64,000 nt of DNA from Plotosus lineatus. Its lineage: Eukaryota; Chordata; Actinopteri; Siluriformes; Plotosidae. The notes under the pieces are model-generated. The model ran no database searches, was not told where the DNA came from, and saw nothing but the letters and a program-made list of their open reading frames with translations. The translations under genes and the position numbers were made by a program. Shown one piece after another: positions 10,481-21,085 of this stretch. Location of the stretch: NCBI GenBank assembly GCA_024760905.1, contig CM045734.1:186001-250000 (forward strand), read 5' to 3'. Numbering within the stretch: the stretch's first letter is position 1; each line of letters begins with the position of its first letter.

Positions 10481-10961
10481 CATTTCTGGGGGACAACTTT
10501 AAGCCATATTCACGAAGACGGTCCAAAACATGCTTTAGCCTCTGTTCGTGTTGCTCTAGGGAGTCTGAGAAAACAATCAAATCGTCTAGGAAGACGAGCA
10601 CCTCCTTAAGATTAATGTCTCCCATGCACCTCTCCATTAACCTCTGAAAGGTGCTGGGAGCATTTGTGATTCCCTGAGGCATTCGATTGAACTCATAAAA
10701 CCCTAGGGGGCATACAAACGCTGTTTTGGCCTTATCTTCCTCATCCATCTCTATCTGGTAGTAGCCCGACTTTAAGTCCATGACAGAGAACCAGTTTGAC
10801 CCAGATAGAGCGGAGAAGGTCTCTTCAAGATTTGGTAACGCGTGAGCGTCTTTAACCGTTTGTACGTTAACCTTACGGTAGTCCACACAGAGACGCATTA
10901 CCTCACCCGTCTTTTTCTTAACTACAACGATGGGGGACGAAAGGGGATTCTGATGGTCTTA
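10449..10961 (-). pseudogene. pol: Gypsy reverse transcriptase palm
   Basis: Shows MRLCVDYRKVN, the catalytic FSVMDLKSGYYQIEM, FNRMPQGITNAPSTFQRLME and VLVFLDDLIVFS (FLDD box). Two consecutive TAA codons at about 10,959-10,964 break the frame from the upstream protease/RT-linker part, and a frameshift ends it near 10,480. Confidence 0.85.
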
Positions 10962-12136
10962 TTACCCGGCATCGAGAAGCATTTTGAGGTGTTTCCTAAC
11001 AGCTTCGTAGTCATTTGGGTGAATAGGCCTCGATCTCTGTTTTATGGGTGTTTCGTCTTTAAGCTTGATTTTATGCTTAACTCTAGTGGCATGGCCAAAG
11101 TCAAGATCGTGGCATGCGAAGACATCACTGTAAGCACTCAGACTCTGTGTGATGCGACTTTTCCACTCCTCAGGCAGAGGTGAATTTTCAAAATCAAAAG
11201 TCAACTGGTCCTTCGGTGATGAGGAGTCTGCAGACAAGCGACAACAGCCGGCTGAGTTGGTATTGGACAGGTTTTGAGTTTCCAAAACTTGGTCTGCAAC
11301 ATGCAGTTCAGCAAGGACACAGTTGCCAGGAAGCATAATGTCATGATCGGTTTCATTTCTTATCCAAACAGGGTGCTTGTAAGGACTTTGACTTGGCACT
11401 GTGATAAGACAGCAGTCAACAAAAATTCCACCTGGAAGGGCTGAGGACATTGGCTGCTCTACTACTGCCCATTTGTCTGTGAGTGGCGAACTTAAGTGGG
11501 CACAGCTTTCAAGACAGACCTTCTCGTGAGCTGGAATAACATAAGGTGTGTTGCCCCTCAGTGTCATTAGCCCAAGCTTCCCTGTGCTCTTTGTTTCGTA
11601 TCTGTGCTCGAGGATTTTTAAAATCTGACTATAGCCATAGACAGCTGGTAGAATGGGAGTGTCTCGACAATGTTCCTCATATAAAACATCGAGGGCATTC
11701 GTACCAATTAACACTGGCAAGTCTGTGCTGGAGCGCAAATCAGGTACTATTAGAGCTAATGTAGAAATTTGAGGCTCAGACTCAACAAACTCTTTTGGAA
11801 AACCAACTGGAACTTCTACATAGCCTAGATAAGGTACCGCCTGACCGTTTGCACCCTCAACATCTAGGTCACTGATCGGCTGGATTGGAAAATCAGCCAG
11901 GTGTCTCTGGTAAAAGGAGTGTGAAATAGTCGTAACTTGCGACCCTGAATCTAATAGAGAATTGCGGCTAACGCCAGCTATGTTTATATTAGCAGTGCAC
12001 TTCTTACCTATTAAGCCCTTGGGAAAGCTAGAATGGTGTTTACTCGTTAGCGTACAACTCTGTTTTGGCTGGGGTTTCTGAGTGGGACTTGTGTCGCTAC
12101 TAGTTCCAGTTTGTCCCTCAACTGAAACAGGAACTA
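10962..12136 (-). pseudogene. pol: Gypsy protease and RT N-terminal linker
   Basis: The frame is open from the frameshift site to 10,962. It has a retropepsin core (LLDSGSQVTTIS near 11,960) and LPVLIGTNALDVL, then a long linker ending in PIKQRSRPIHPNDYEAVRKHLKMLLDAG, which precedes RT. It has no ATG of its own near the start, consistent with entry by -1 frameshifting from gag. Confidence 0.75.
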
Positions 12137-13207
12137 GTTTAAATCAGTGTTACATTGGTCCTCCCAAGCCTTTTGTTTTGACCTAAGCTCTTTGCGCTTA
12201 GCTTCAACAGCTTTTGGGTTTGGGTCACTGTCACAAGAGGGGGCTATATGGCCATCCTCGCCACAGTTAAAGCAGAACCATGGGCGAGGCTTTTTGTTAC
12301 CTTTGCCAAAGCTTTCACTTTTCGGCGGTGAGTTCTGTGTTTGTGTCCCTTTCCGCTGTTGTTTCTTTGCAACTTTGGGGGACTTTGTCTGAGGTTTCTT
12401 TTCAACTGTCTTTTCCATGGACGCTTTTAAGGAAGTTAACTGTTCTTGCAGTTGAGCAATTTGTTTCTGCAGTTTCTTGGTAGACGTTTTACTAGAATTG
12501 TCTGCAGCAGCAGCTTGAAACTCAGTGTCTGCATAAACATTTAAAGGGTTGGACTGTACCTTTACTTTTGAAAGTCCTAAGTGCTGCTTCATGCGAGTGG
12601 ACTTAGCTGCTTGTTTATCCTCCTCTGTTCGCAGCAACAAAAGAAGTTCAGAAAAGGGAGGTGGGCTGGATTTCTTTTGTTCTAGATGGAGGCTGGCAAT
12701 TAGGTTATCATCCCAGCACCCCCTACAGAACTGTTTTAAAAGCTGTCGATCAAAATCACTGACTGTAACGCCTCCCCCTTTAGCAACTTTGCTTAATGTA
12801 GTCTGGAGCCGGTGCAAGTATGTTGAAGGTTTTTCTCCGGCATTTTGGTTTGTGCTCAAAAATTTCACAAACAGCTCATCAGTATCATCTACATTCCCGT
12901 ATGCAGAATGGAGCAAGCTCAGAAAGTCTTTGGGGCTGGACAAGGGGCCCAAATGTTTGACAATATTGGCGGATGGTGGTAAGAGACTTTCAATAATTTT
13001 TCTTACTACCTGTCTTTCAGAAACAGAAGAGTCGGCAAGATAAAACTCAACATGACTGCGCCAAGTGTCATAATCTACTTCCGTATTAGGGCACGGAAAT
13101 TTTCCAGAGAACGACCTGAACTTGGAAGAGTTCAGATAAGTTTGGGACGTGTCAGCACTTTTGACAATGTGCTCGACAATCATCCTCTGGACTTCAGGGG
13201 TGCTCAA
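12134..13207 (-). pseudogene. gag: Gypsy gag, PNMA-like capsid and zinc knuckle
   Basis: The 357-residue frame has a capsid-like region (FRSFSGKFPCPNTEVDYDTWRSHVEF..., then FLSTNQNAGEKPSTYLHRLQ) that resembles vertebrate PNMA proteins, a coiled-coil-like segment near residues 225-260, a basic region, and a CCHC knuckle CFNCGEDGHIAPSC. It stops at TAG 12,134-12,136, directly after a slippery heptamer. A frameshift separates it from its N-terminal domain (13,685-13,263), so this copy is not intact. Confidence 0.75.
12137..12143 (-). promoter_or_regulatory. -1 frameshift site UUUAAAC
   Basis: The minus strand reads GA-T-TTA-AAC-TAG in the gag frame, i.e. U UUA AAC immediately before the gag stop. 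Slipping one base back gives TTT-AAA-CTA-GTT-CCT, which is the open protease frame. Heptamer, stop codon and new frame therefore all agree. Confidence 0.8.
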
Positions 13208-13262
13208 GTGTTCGGGATTTAAAATAGGAGTTGGTCTGCTGTTGATTGGAGAACTGGGAATA

Positions 13263-13685
13263 TCAGAGTTTGAGGTAGTTTGAGGTAGTTGTGAGAGTTT
13301 CCCTATTTGTTTGTGTCACAACAGAATCACCTGTTAAAGTTTCAGTTACTGGAGTAGCGTCAGTGGAAGCTATACCTTCACTTTCAGCAGCAGAGGCCTG
13401 AAGTTTGTTAAATTCACCAAGCAACAATTTCTCATAATCTATTCCGCTTGCTTTGGCAATTCCCTTTAAATCAAAGAGAAAAGACTTGGTCAGATCAGCT
13501 GTTAACTTATCACTATAAAGTGGGGATAAGAGCTGAATTTTGTGAACAACCTTTGGGTCAGATGTTGCTCTTTGACATGGTAGTTCAGCCTGAATTGACT
13601 CAATAGCAGTGCCATACTCAAACTCAACTACGGCTGTATTTTTAAAGTCAGGGTCAGAACTAGTAAGTTTCACTGTTCGTGTCAT
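13263..13685 (-). pseudogene. gag: Gypsy gag N-terminal domain, frameshifted
   Basis: The 140-residue frame starts MTRTVKLTSSDPDF and ends at a stop near 13,263. The sequence there holds a 10-bp tandem duplication (TTTGAGGTAG twice, about 13,269-13,288), which shifts the frame relative to the capsid part at 13,207. I do not recognise this N-terminal domain. Confidence 0.6.
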
Positions 13686-13707
13686 CGAACCATACTTTTC
13701 TAAAAAC

Positions 13708-14324
13708 TGTTGAGTCCGTTAAATGTGGAAGAAGATGACTGGAGACTGGTTTTGAGTTGAATATGAGAAGCTTTATTGCGTCGTTTGCAAAGGACGGAGA
13801 CCCAACAAACATGCATAAAAGACACGCTAGAAAAGGTCTGGGGTCTCACTCGCGGGTGTGTGCTTTTAAGGGCTTCAGAGCAGGTTCCCTCTTCCTGGTT
13901 TGGGGCTGGGTCTACGCTGTGTCGTTGTCTCAACAGGAGGAGATAAGTCTGGGCTCTATCCGGGTGCGTCACGACCCCCACACTCCCCTCACCTCTACAC
14001 ACATCAGTTTCACGCTGTCGCCTCCTGATCTCGAAATGAGGAAGTGAGGAAATTGTGAGGAAGTGAGGAGACATGAGGAAGTGAGGAAACCATCGGATTT
14101 AGAAACTACTGAATTGCACACAGACCCCAAACGGCTCAGTGTGTCATAGGTGTCTGAGTATGCACTTTTACAATAGACATGCAGAATGGCCCCTTAAGCA
14201 TATTATTTGATTATTCTCAGCAAGCATTTAAGTATAGCAAAACATAGAAAAACAAAATACCATTGTACCGTTATATACGGCAGTGTTTGTACTAAAGTAC
14301 ATGATAATATAATGCACTTTTACA
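13708..14324 (-). repeat. 3' LTR of the lineage A provirus
   Basis: 617 bp, TGTAAAAGTGC...GACTCAACA on the minus strand, preceded by the purine tract AAAAGGGCGAAAA. The AATAAA signal is near 13,775. It directly abuts Gypsy gag at its outer edge. Confidence 0.9.
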
Positions 14325-14543
14325 TTTTCGCCCTTTTGATCTCCTTTCGGAGATCAACCAAGGACCCACTCAACAATACAAAAATAATAGGACATCAGAA
14401 AAGAACATATACAACCTTATATGAAACCAAAGCAAATAGAAAAGCTGTATAAAAGGCAAATATGAAATCTGTAAAAATCTAAGCAAAATATGATATCTGT
14501 AAAAACTCTAACTGCATGCAAAGCTGTCCACAGGAAAACCTAA

Positions 14544-15839
14544 TCAGCACCGGGCTCTAAGTGCGACTTCGTCTATCAGAGACCCCGGCGAAAGGAGAGC
14601 TTCCGACTCGGCTAGCATCTGAGGAAATTGATATGGAGGGGGAGGAAGAGGACCCCCTTTTTCCAGGGTGGAAGAGATGCACCTGATACATAGGGAACGA
14701 ATACAAGGGATACAGCAACAGCCACATAGGGCGAGGAGTCCGGCCACCGAGATGATGGATATCACAACTGAAACGATCAAACCTTTCCACTTACCGAAGT
14801 GTCTGTCCAGCCAATTAAGCATGACATTATCAACGCCTGAGTGTTCCTTCAGTTCGGTGGCCAGAGTCCGCAGCCCGTCTAAGGCCTTCGTGACTGACCC
14901 ATCTGGTGCGGTGTTATTGGGTATGAAGGTGCAGCACTCTTCCCCAAACATGGAGCAAACGCCACCGTGGGCACTAAGTAAAAAATCTATAGCCATGCGG
15001 TTTTGATATGTCATAAGTGAATTGGCCCTGAGCTCAGCTGCCAGTCCTTCCACGGCATCCCTGGTAAGATTGGTCAAGCGTTGAACATTATAATGAATAT
15101 AATTGATCCTATCGACATTCTTGTTGATAGTGCACCACCAGCAAATCAAAGATTCAAACCCACCTGCAATCTGGTCCACTAATTTGTATTCGTCCGGTAC
15201 GCCGCGAGGAACGCCGATTGCATCGATATAAGTGGGAGACCCTTGAAAGCCTTGCTTCCCGAGCGCGGGAATCGACCGGCGCGTGCGCTTAATATCGAAC
15301 GAGGAGATGGACTTTATATGAGTGCGTGAGAGGACACCTAATAGGTCGGATGCTGAGGCTGGTACAATGGAGATAGGCATGAGTAAGGTGATCAGGGTGC
15401 AGGTACCTGACCAGTTGGGAGGGAGCGTGGGATGTAGAACCGCCCCTCCGCAGTACCACCAAATATCCGCTCGGGCTTTGGTGAGGGTAGTGGAATTGGA
15501 CCAATCTGACACGTTCGTGGTGGAATTACACCAGCCTGGGGAAGTGGTTCCTACCCTAGAGGACGAAGAATTGCCTTGCCTAGTGATACAGGAGTGACCG
15601 TAGCGCACTGGTTGAAACATTGGGGGATCGGGTGAACTCGGGGTCAGTGGAAAGACTGTCTCCCATCCCTGACAAGGTGGTGTGGGGTTATCAAACATGT
15701 GTAATTCTAATATGCAGTGAAAGGAGTCGGGATGAGTGGTCAATGGAGAGGGCGAGGTGATCAGCACAGGGCGGGCCGTGGAACAGATCACACAGCTGTC
15801 GTTAGTGTACGACTTGACCAGGCCCTGCATCATAACCAA
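14544..15839 (-). pseudogene. env: Retroviral Env, SU C-terminal part and TM
   Basis: The 431-residue frame contains an SU CXXC motif (CVIC, residues 16-19), several N-glycosylation sites, a furin site (RTRRS), a CWWC motif downstream of it, a heptad region, an immunosuppressive-like/CX6CC segment (CSMFGEECC), a membrane anchor (LIVSVVISIISVAGLLAL plus a Cys-rich stretch) and a cytoplasmic tail. CXXC with CX6CC is the gamma-type Env arrangement. A frameshift near 15,935 separates it from the signal peptide and N-terminal SU. Confidence 0.85.
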
Positions 15840-15925
15840 CCATAAGTTTTTGTCCGTAAACCCTGTGGCCTTCCTAATAATCTGAATCGGGGAGTCTTTT
15901 GAAAAATCATGAACCTTTACGCCGT

Positions 15926-16648
15926 CTATTTGAGGGGAAGGGTCACATTAATCGCTGGGTATTTGGGTGAATGTGGTTTCAAAGTTGTGACTTTGGGAGG
16001 GTCCACCAGAGTAATTTTGATGAGGCCCAAATGGTCGCGTCCAGGTGTCGGTACTCCTAGAATGATGGTGCATGCGCCCCCGGTACAACCCCGGATACCC
16101 ACCTCCCACGGTTGGCCCCCGAGACAGTTGTACATGTTATTGATAGATAGGGAGATAGGATTCTGGCTTATGTGAAAGTCACGCTGTATCGTAACTCGTC
16201 CTTGTAATCTCCCAGCGGTAGGGCCGTCCGGTGTCCATTTCCCGGTGTATGCTATAACGTCCTCCCAGGAGGGGCACCATCGGCCTTTATAGGCATAAGC
16301 CAAGGCCGCACAGAGATATAGGTCGTATCCCTGCCATGTGGTATTTTTACCTGCGCAGTTTATGATGGCACAAAGGTCAAACGTGAATGTGGCTTTGGTG
16401 CCTTTGACGTACTTAATTTCTATGCCACCATATTTGGCCAGGCAGTGGTCTAACGGGAACGAGCTGTCTCCTGGGTACGGGACGGATCGTCGGTGTCGGC
16501 TGTGGGCTGTGTTGGTTGTGACGTTCTGCAAGGGAGTAAAGGGCGGGTCAAGTACCCACAGGATGGGGAGCACTACCAACAAGGAGACTAAAAAAGAAAT
16601 ACACATTAGTGGACCCGAGGAGAGACCCCATCTGGCTTTACCTTCCAT
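15926..16648 (-). pseudogene. env: Retroviral Env, signal peptide and SU N-terminal part
   Basis: The 240-residue frame starts MEGKARWGLSS, has a hydrophobic signal (LMCISFLVSLLVVLPILWVL), a basic HSRHRRS site and a Cys-rich region. It runs into stops at about 15,930, where the reading moves to the frame of the 14,544-15,839 part. A near-identical start is at 43,540 (-) in the mosaic provirus. Confidence 0.8.
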
Positions 16649-16903
16649 GGAGAAACTAGCAAGCTAAACCTTCAATATGACAAAGTAAATTCTTCACTGT
16701 ATTCAAGGGAGGGTCACGCGCTGCACCTTAAAGAGCTTACGACCTTCAATACTCTATGTCACACAACTCAAAGCAAAAGCACATTACAATATAATTAAAA
16801 ACAATATAATTGGGATAACACTCTTCAAAACTTGCGTTGGTAGCTTGGCACGCTACTTGTTGCAGGGGCGCGTTGTTCCTCCGCCTTGCCGTGAGGGTGA
16901 GGG

Positions 16904-17686
16904 TTAGACTATCCCACCCCCTTTTGCCACCCAGGGATTATTCTGCCCTGCGCTGTTGGTGGTCTTTGCTTCGTCACCGGCCGGTGATGAGGTTGCTGCT
17001 TCACACAGGTCCCTGTGTGTGTTGACGAGTGATCTGGAGGGAGCTTCTGCCGCTGCGCACTGGCTCCAGTGATACCAGGTGTCACCCTTGCTGTCCAGCC
17101 GGACAGCGTGCGAGGTGCGCTCCTTGATCTTGTAGGGTCCTGTCCACCTTGGCTCCGTCCACTTTCGCTTGAGGACTTTCAGGAGGACCCACTCTGTGTC
17201 TGGAGGGCTCCCGGTAGCCGCCTGGTGCTGCTCCCTCACTTGATCTGAAAAGGCTGCAACGAGACTTTGCAATTCACGATAATATTGTTTATGGTTTAGG
17301 TTTTGTGCATCAGTGTCCAGTGCTGTGTGTGGTCCAGGAAATGGTCTACCGGTCTGTAGTTCGTGTGGAGTCAAGTGTGCGCTTTGGTTTACGGAGCTCC
17401 GGATAGACAGTAAAGCTAATGGTAAGGCATCCAGCCATGTCATTTTGGTCTGTGCACAGATTTTAGCCAATTTGTCCTTGATGGTTCTATTCATTCTCTC
17501 GACCTTACCCTGTGACTGTGGGTGGTATACGGAGCCAAATTTGTGGGTCAGCCCCAACATGGTTTCCACCTGTTGGAGGTCTTTATTTTTAAAATGAGTC
17601 CCATTGTCTGATCTTACCTTTTCAGGAAACCCGTGTCGAGGGATGTAGTGGTTAACCAGACATTTAACCACGGAGGCCCTGTCCAT
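16904..17686 (-). pseudogene. pol: Retroviral integrase, catalytic C-terminal half
   Basis: Contains the D-N-G segment (KVRSDNGTHFKN), PQSQGKVERMNRTIKDKL with the catalytic glutamate, and a C-terminal SH3-like DNA-binding region (KRKWTEPRWTGPYKIKERT). A frameshift at about 17,650 separates it from the N-terminal half. Confidence 0.85.
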
Positions 17687-18870
17687 CTTTCTGGTGGGCC
17701 ATGCTTCGGGCCACCCGAGTAGCTATCTACGCAAACCAGTAAGTATCGATACCCCTTAACCATAATGTTCATGTCAGTAAAATCGAGGATTATCTCTTTC
17801 CCTGGCTTCGTGAGCAATGGAAAACGTCCCCGCGGCGGTTTCACCGTTGGTCTGGGGTTATATTGAGTGCACACTTCACATGTTTGTACAAAATGTTTAA
17901 TCATATCCTTCAAAAATGGATGCCACCAATTATCCAAATTCTTCATCATCTGCACTGTCCCCACATGCCCCACACCATGCGCCTCTGTGAATGTACTGGT
18001 TCTAAGACCCGGTGGCAGAATCACCCTGCCATCCGGTCCTCGCCAAAGACCTTTCGTGCATGTACACCCCCTTGCTTTCCAGAGCGTTTTTTCTTGTGGT
18101 GACGCGAGATCTTGCTCATGAATCAGTACTTGTGTGTGTCTGTCTCTTACCGCCTCTTGTTCCGCGCATATTGTGTACATAGTGGGTGTGTAGCCTGCGG
18201 CCTGTTTTTCAGCTGCATCTGCTGCGTCATTTCCCGCCTTGGTGAATGAGTATGTTTTCTCGTGTCCCTTGCACTTAATTACTGCCACCCTGCTGGGAAG
18301 CAGCAGACTATCCGTGAGTTGCTTCATGTCTTCCTCGTGTTTGATCAGTTTATTTAACGCGGTTAGGAAGCCGGCTCTAAGCCATTGTCCTAGTTCGATG
18401 TGTACTGCGTTTGCGGCGTATGCCGAGTCGGTAAAAACGTTAACTTCCTGTCCTTTGCCTAGTCGGAGCGCTGCTACCACTCCTAATATTTCCGCTCTCT
18501 GAGCTGACTGTTGCCCTTCCAGTTTCTTCGCTTCCACTGTCACCATCCCCTGTGGTGTCTGTTCCACTACCGCGTACGCTGCTATGAGTCCATGTTTATC
18601 GTGTCTGTAACAGCACCCGTCCGTATATAGGTTCTTAGCGTCTGGTATGGGGTCTGAGTACAGTCCTTCCCTGACCGTGGTCATCTGAGTCACTTTCTCT
18701 GCGCATTCATGCGGCTCCCCTAACCCCATCTGGTCCGCCATGTTGACGCCCTCGTGTGTGAAGTGTAGATTTGGAGCTTCTAGCACCCTGCTCATTCTTC
18801 TTTGTCTGAGTGGTGTTAGTGTGAAGGTCTGTGAGTTCACGTATGCCACAACACTATGTGTGGTCAGCAC
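17614..18870 (-). pseudogene. pol: Retroviral RNase H and integrase N-terminal half
   Basis: RNase H shows LYTDGCCYRHDKHGLIAAYAV, the QQSAQRAEILGVVAAL segment and VFTDSAYAANAV. The integrase HHCC finger (H..H..CEVCTQYN) and IILDFTDMN follow. An in-frame TGA at 18,874-18,876 separates it from RT. Confidence 0.85.
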
Positions 18871-18873
18871 ATG

Positions 18874-19323
18874 TCAGGGGTGGTTCATGACGATGTGTGC
18901 CGTTTTTTGAATAAGTTTTGTGACTCCAGCCGCGTGCTGTGTACAAATTGGGTGTCTTTTCTCGGTCTTATCCAGCATGACGCTGAGGTACATTAATACT
19001 CGTCTGTCTCCCCCTTTTTTCTGGAACAGCACCCCATTAACGCATGTGGCTGTTCCAGAAACATCAAGGTAAAAGGGTTGTGAGAAATCTGGGATAGCCA
19101 AATCAGCCGCTGAGGCCAACTCCTGTTTGAGGAGAATGAATGATTCCTCCGCGTCTGCTGTCCAATTGAGCGTGGCTGAGAGGTTACGCATACCGTGTTC
19201 CTTCACTAAGTTCCGCAGTGGTGAGGTTAAACCTGTATAGTTGGGTACGTAGTGACGGCTATACCCTGTGAGGCCTAGAAAGGATAGCATGTCCTTAACT
19301 AGCCGTGGTTTGGGGTGATGCAA
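18874..19323 (-). pseudogene. pol: Retroviral RT thumb/connection
   Basis: Contains LSFLGLTGYSRHYVPNYTGLTSPLRNLV and the Asn/Trp-rich connection. It is in frame with the RNase H part except for one TGA stop. Confidence 0.85.
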
Positions 19324-19460
19324 AATGGCCGATTTATGGTGTGATGTGAGGCCTGACCCCCTCTGGGAGATTTGGCGCCCTAAAAAGGAAACTTGCTTAC
19401 GGCAGACCTGTAATTTGTTCTTACTGACCTTAAACCCCGCCCGGGCGAGATGCTTGAGAA

Positions 19461-19837
19461 TTAGCGTCGTGCCCAGCAGACAGAGGTTAGCCGTGGGCGT
19501 CGCCAGCAGTAGATCATCAACATACTGGACCAGAATGACCCCCTTCTGGGATAATGCATGTCTCTAAGACATGTTTCAAAACCTGATTGAAAATACCTGG
19601 TGATAGTGCGAACCCTTGTGGAAGTCGAGTGTATCGTAGCTGAGTACCTCGGAAAGTGAAAGAGAAAATGTCCCTGCAGTGTTCTGTCAGTGGGAGACAA
19701 AAGAAAGCATTAGCCAAATCAATGCAAGTGAACCAGCGATGTGCCGGGTCGAGACAGGTCAGAGCAACATATGGATTAGGTACCGGAACCGTAGCCGTTA
19801 GGAGGGCGGCGTTGATGGCCCTCAGATCGTGCGCCAT
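19461..19837 (-). pseudogene. pol: Retroviral RT fingers and palm
   Basis: Contains MAHDLRAINAALL, FTCIDLANAFFCLPL, FTFRGTQLRYTRLPQGFALSPGIFNQVL, and, after a one-base shift near 19,550, QYVDDLLLA (19,504-19,530), the YVDD catalytic box. Confidence 0.85.
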
Positions 19838-19885
19838 GCGATACTTTCCCGTCCCCTTCTTTTCTACAGGGAGTATAGGTGTGTT

Positions 19886-21082
19886 CTAATCAGAGGACGA
19901 AGGTTCCAATACCCCCTTTTCTAATAAACCTGCTACCGTGTCCGCAATCCCTGCCTCGGCTAGTGGTTTATGCAGGTATTGTCTGATCCAAATTGGCTCT
20001 GTCGAGGCCAGTTCAAAAGTAACGGGTTCACATTGTACTAGCCCGACGTCAGTAGGGCCTCGTGCCCACAATGTGTCCGGAAGTTCGTTTAATAGTGCCA
20101 CCGCCTCTGGATGGTCAGTTTTTTCCCTACCATGGTGCCTAGATATGTGTGCGTATTCTAAGATCGCCGTATCTGAGGCGGTCATCTCGATGCAATACAT
20201 ATTTATGATGGGTGAAAAGGTGACATGTTGCCATTGTGTGGGTGTCCAATCAGTGTGGGTTTTGGCCCTTTTAACAATGGTGCCCAATTCTTTAGTCTGA
20301 TGCCCTGGATGCAATGCCAGTGAGACATGTGGTGCAGCCTCGTCTGACATTTCATACCAGGCCATTTGTTCGAATGTTAGATCCACCCCTGCCGCCACCC
20401 CCTCGGGAGCCACATAAATATTGCGTGTAATTATCTGCCATTCTGTCCCCTCAATTTGGGAAGCAAAATCGTCTTCGTAACATTGATTCGAGTGCCTGTC
20501 ATAGAACAGAGTAACGTCTGGTGGATCGAGAGGCGAGACATAGGGATGAATCTGAGAGACCCAGGGTTTCCACTGGAGAAAGGTGGAGAGAACCCCCTGG
20601 TGTGCCTGTGCTTCTGGTTGTAGTACACCCCAGTAGATGTCAGCATGTGGTTCAACGAGAGGCTGCATTATGTACTGTCCTGTGACCGTGTAGGGCGAGT
20701 GGCCGCATGTCAACTTGGTGCCGTCTGGAAACGTGACAGTCAGTCCATCTGGGTCGCACAGGATGGTAGCTCCTAGGGAAACCAGCAGGTCTCTCCCTAG
20801 TAAGTTGGTTGGTGTGTTAGGGGAGTATACATACGAATGCAACAGTCTTTGGAGGCCTATACGAGTGTCCAAAGGTACGGTTGTAGGCAGTGTGGTCGGT
20901 ACCCCAGAGAAACCCATTCCAGTAATCGAGTGCTGGATTAAGCAATGTCTCTTTGGCATGGTGCAAATGGAGGACAAAGTGGCGCCTGTGTCCACCAGAA
21001 AAGTCATTAATCTGTTTTCGACTGTGACCGACAATACAGGCTCTGCCGTCACCTGCTCGTCGGGGTGTCTCTGTGGGGTGTG
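19886..21082 (-). CDS. pol: Retroviral protease and RT N-terminal region
   Basis: The frame continues directly from the gag TGA at 21,083-21,085. It carries a retropepsin core (FLVDTGATLSSI) and NLLGRDLLVSLGATI, then a long RT-leading region ending PIWIRQYLHKPLAEAGIADTVAGLLEKGVL. It stays open for about 390 codons. Translation would depend on read-through of the gag stop. Confidence 0.8.
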   Translation of the reverse strand, partial: HTPQRHPDEQVTAEPVLSVTVENRLMTFLVDTGATLSSICTMPKRHCLIQHSITGMGFSGVPTTLPTTVPLDTRIGLQRLLHSYVYSPNTPTNLLGRDLLVSLGATILCDPDGLTVTFPDGTKLTCGHSPYTVTGQYIMQPLVEPHADIYWGVLQPEAQAHQGVLSTFLQWKPWVSQIHPYVSPLDPPDVTLFYDRHSNQCYEDDFASQIEGTEWQIITRNIYVAPEGVAAGVDLTFEQMAWYEMSDEAAPHVSLALHPGHQTKELGTIVKRAKTHTDWTPTQWQHVTFSPIINMYCIEMTASDTAILEYAHISRHHGREKTDHPEAVALLNELPDTLWARGPTDVGLVQCEPVTFELASTEPIWIRQYLHKPLAEAGIADTVAGLLEKGVLEPSSSD

Positions 21083-21085
21083 TCA
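21083..21085 (-). promoter_or_regulatory. In-frame gag-pol stop codon (UGA-C)
   Basis: gag ends CAA-TGA-CAC and the protease frame continues without shift and without another stop. This is the gammaretroviral stop read-through layout, and UGA followed by C is the leakiest stop context. Confidence 0.75.

Larger units (their letters stand above)
6730..13707 (-). mobile_element. Ty3/Gypsy retrotransposon, PNMA-like gag, 5' end lost
   Basis: Minus-strand order is gag, protease, RT, RNase H, integrase, C-terminal tail, polypurine tract, 3' LTR. Gag resembles PNMA proteins and pol is reached through a slippery heptamer at 12,137-12,143. The integrase lacks a chromodomain, so this is a different clade from the Gypsy in exon 2. 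The 5' LTR and leader are missing: gag abuts the 3' LTR of another provirus at 13,708. A 26-bp piece like the start of this LTR survives at 24,833-24,858. It carries several frameshifts and stops and is not autonomous. Confidence 0.85.

Noticed and set aside
12549..13043. Plus-strand 164-residue protein
   Set aside because: It is the antisense shadow of the Gypsy gag frame, which has recognisable capsid and zinc-knuckle motifs.
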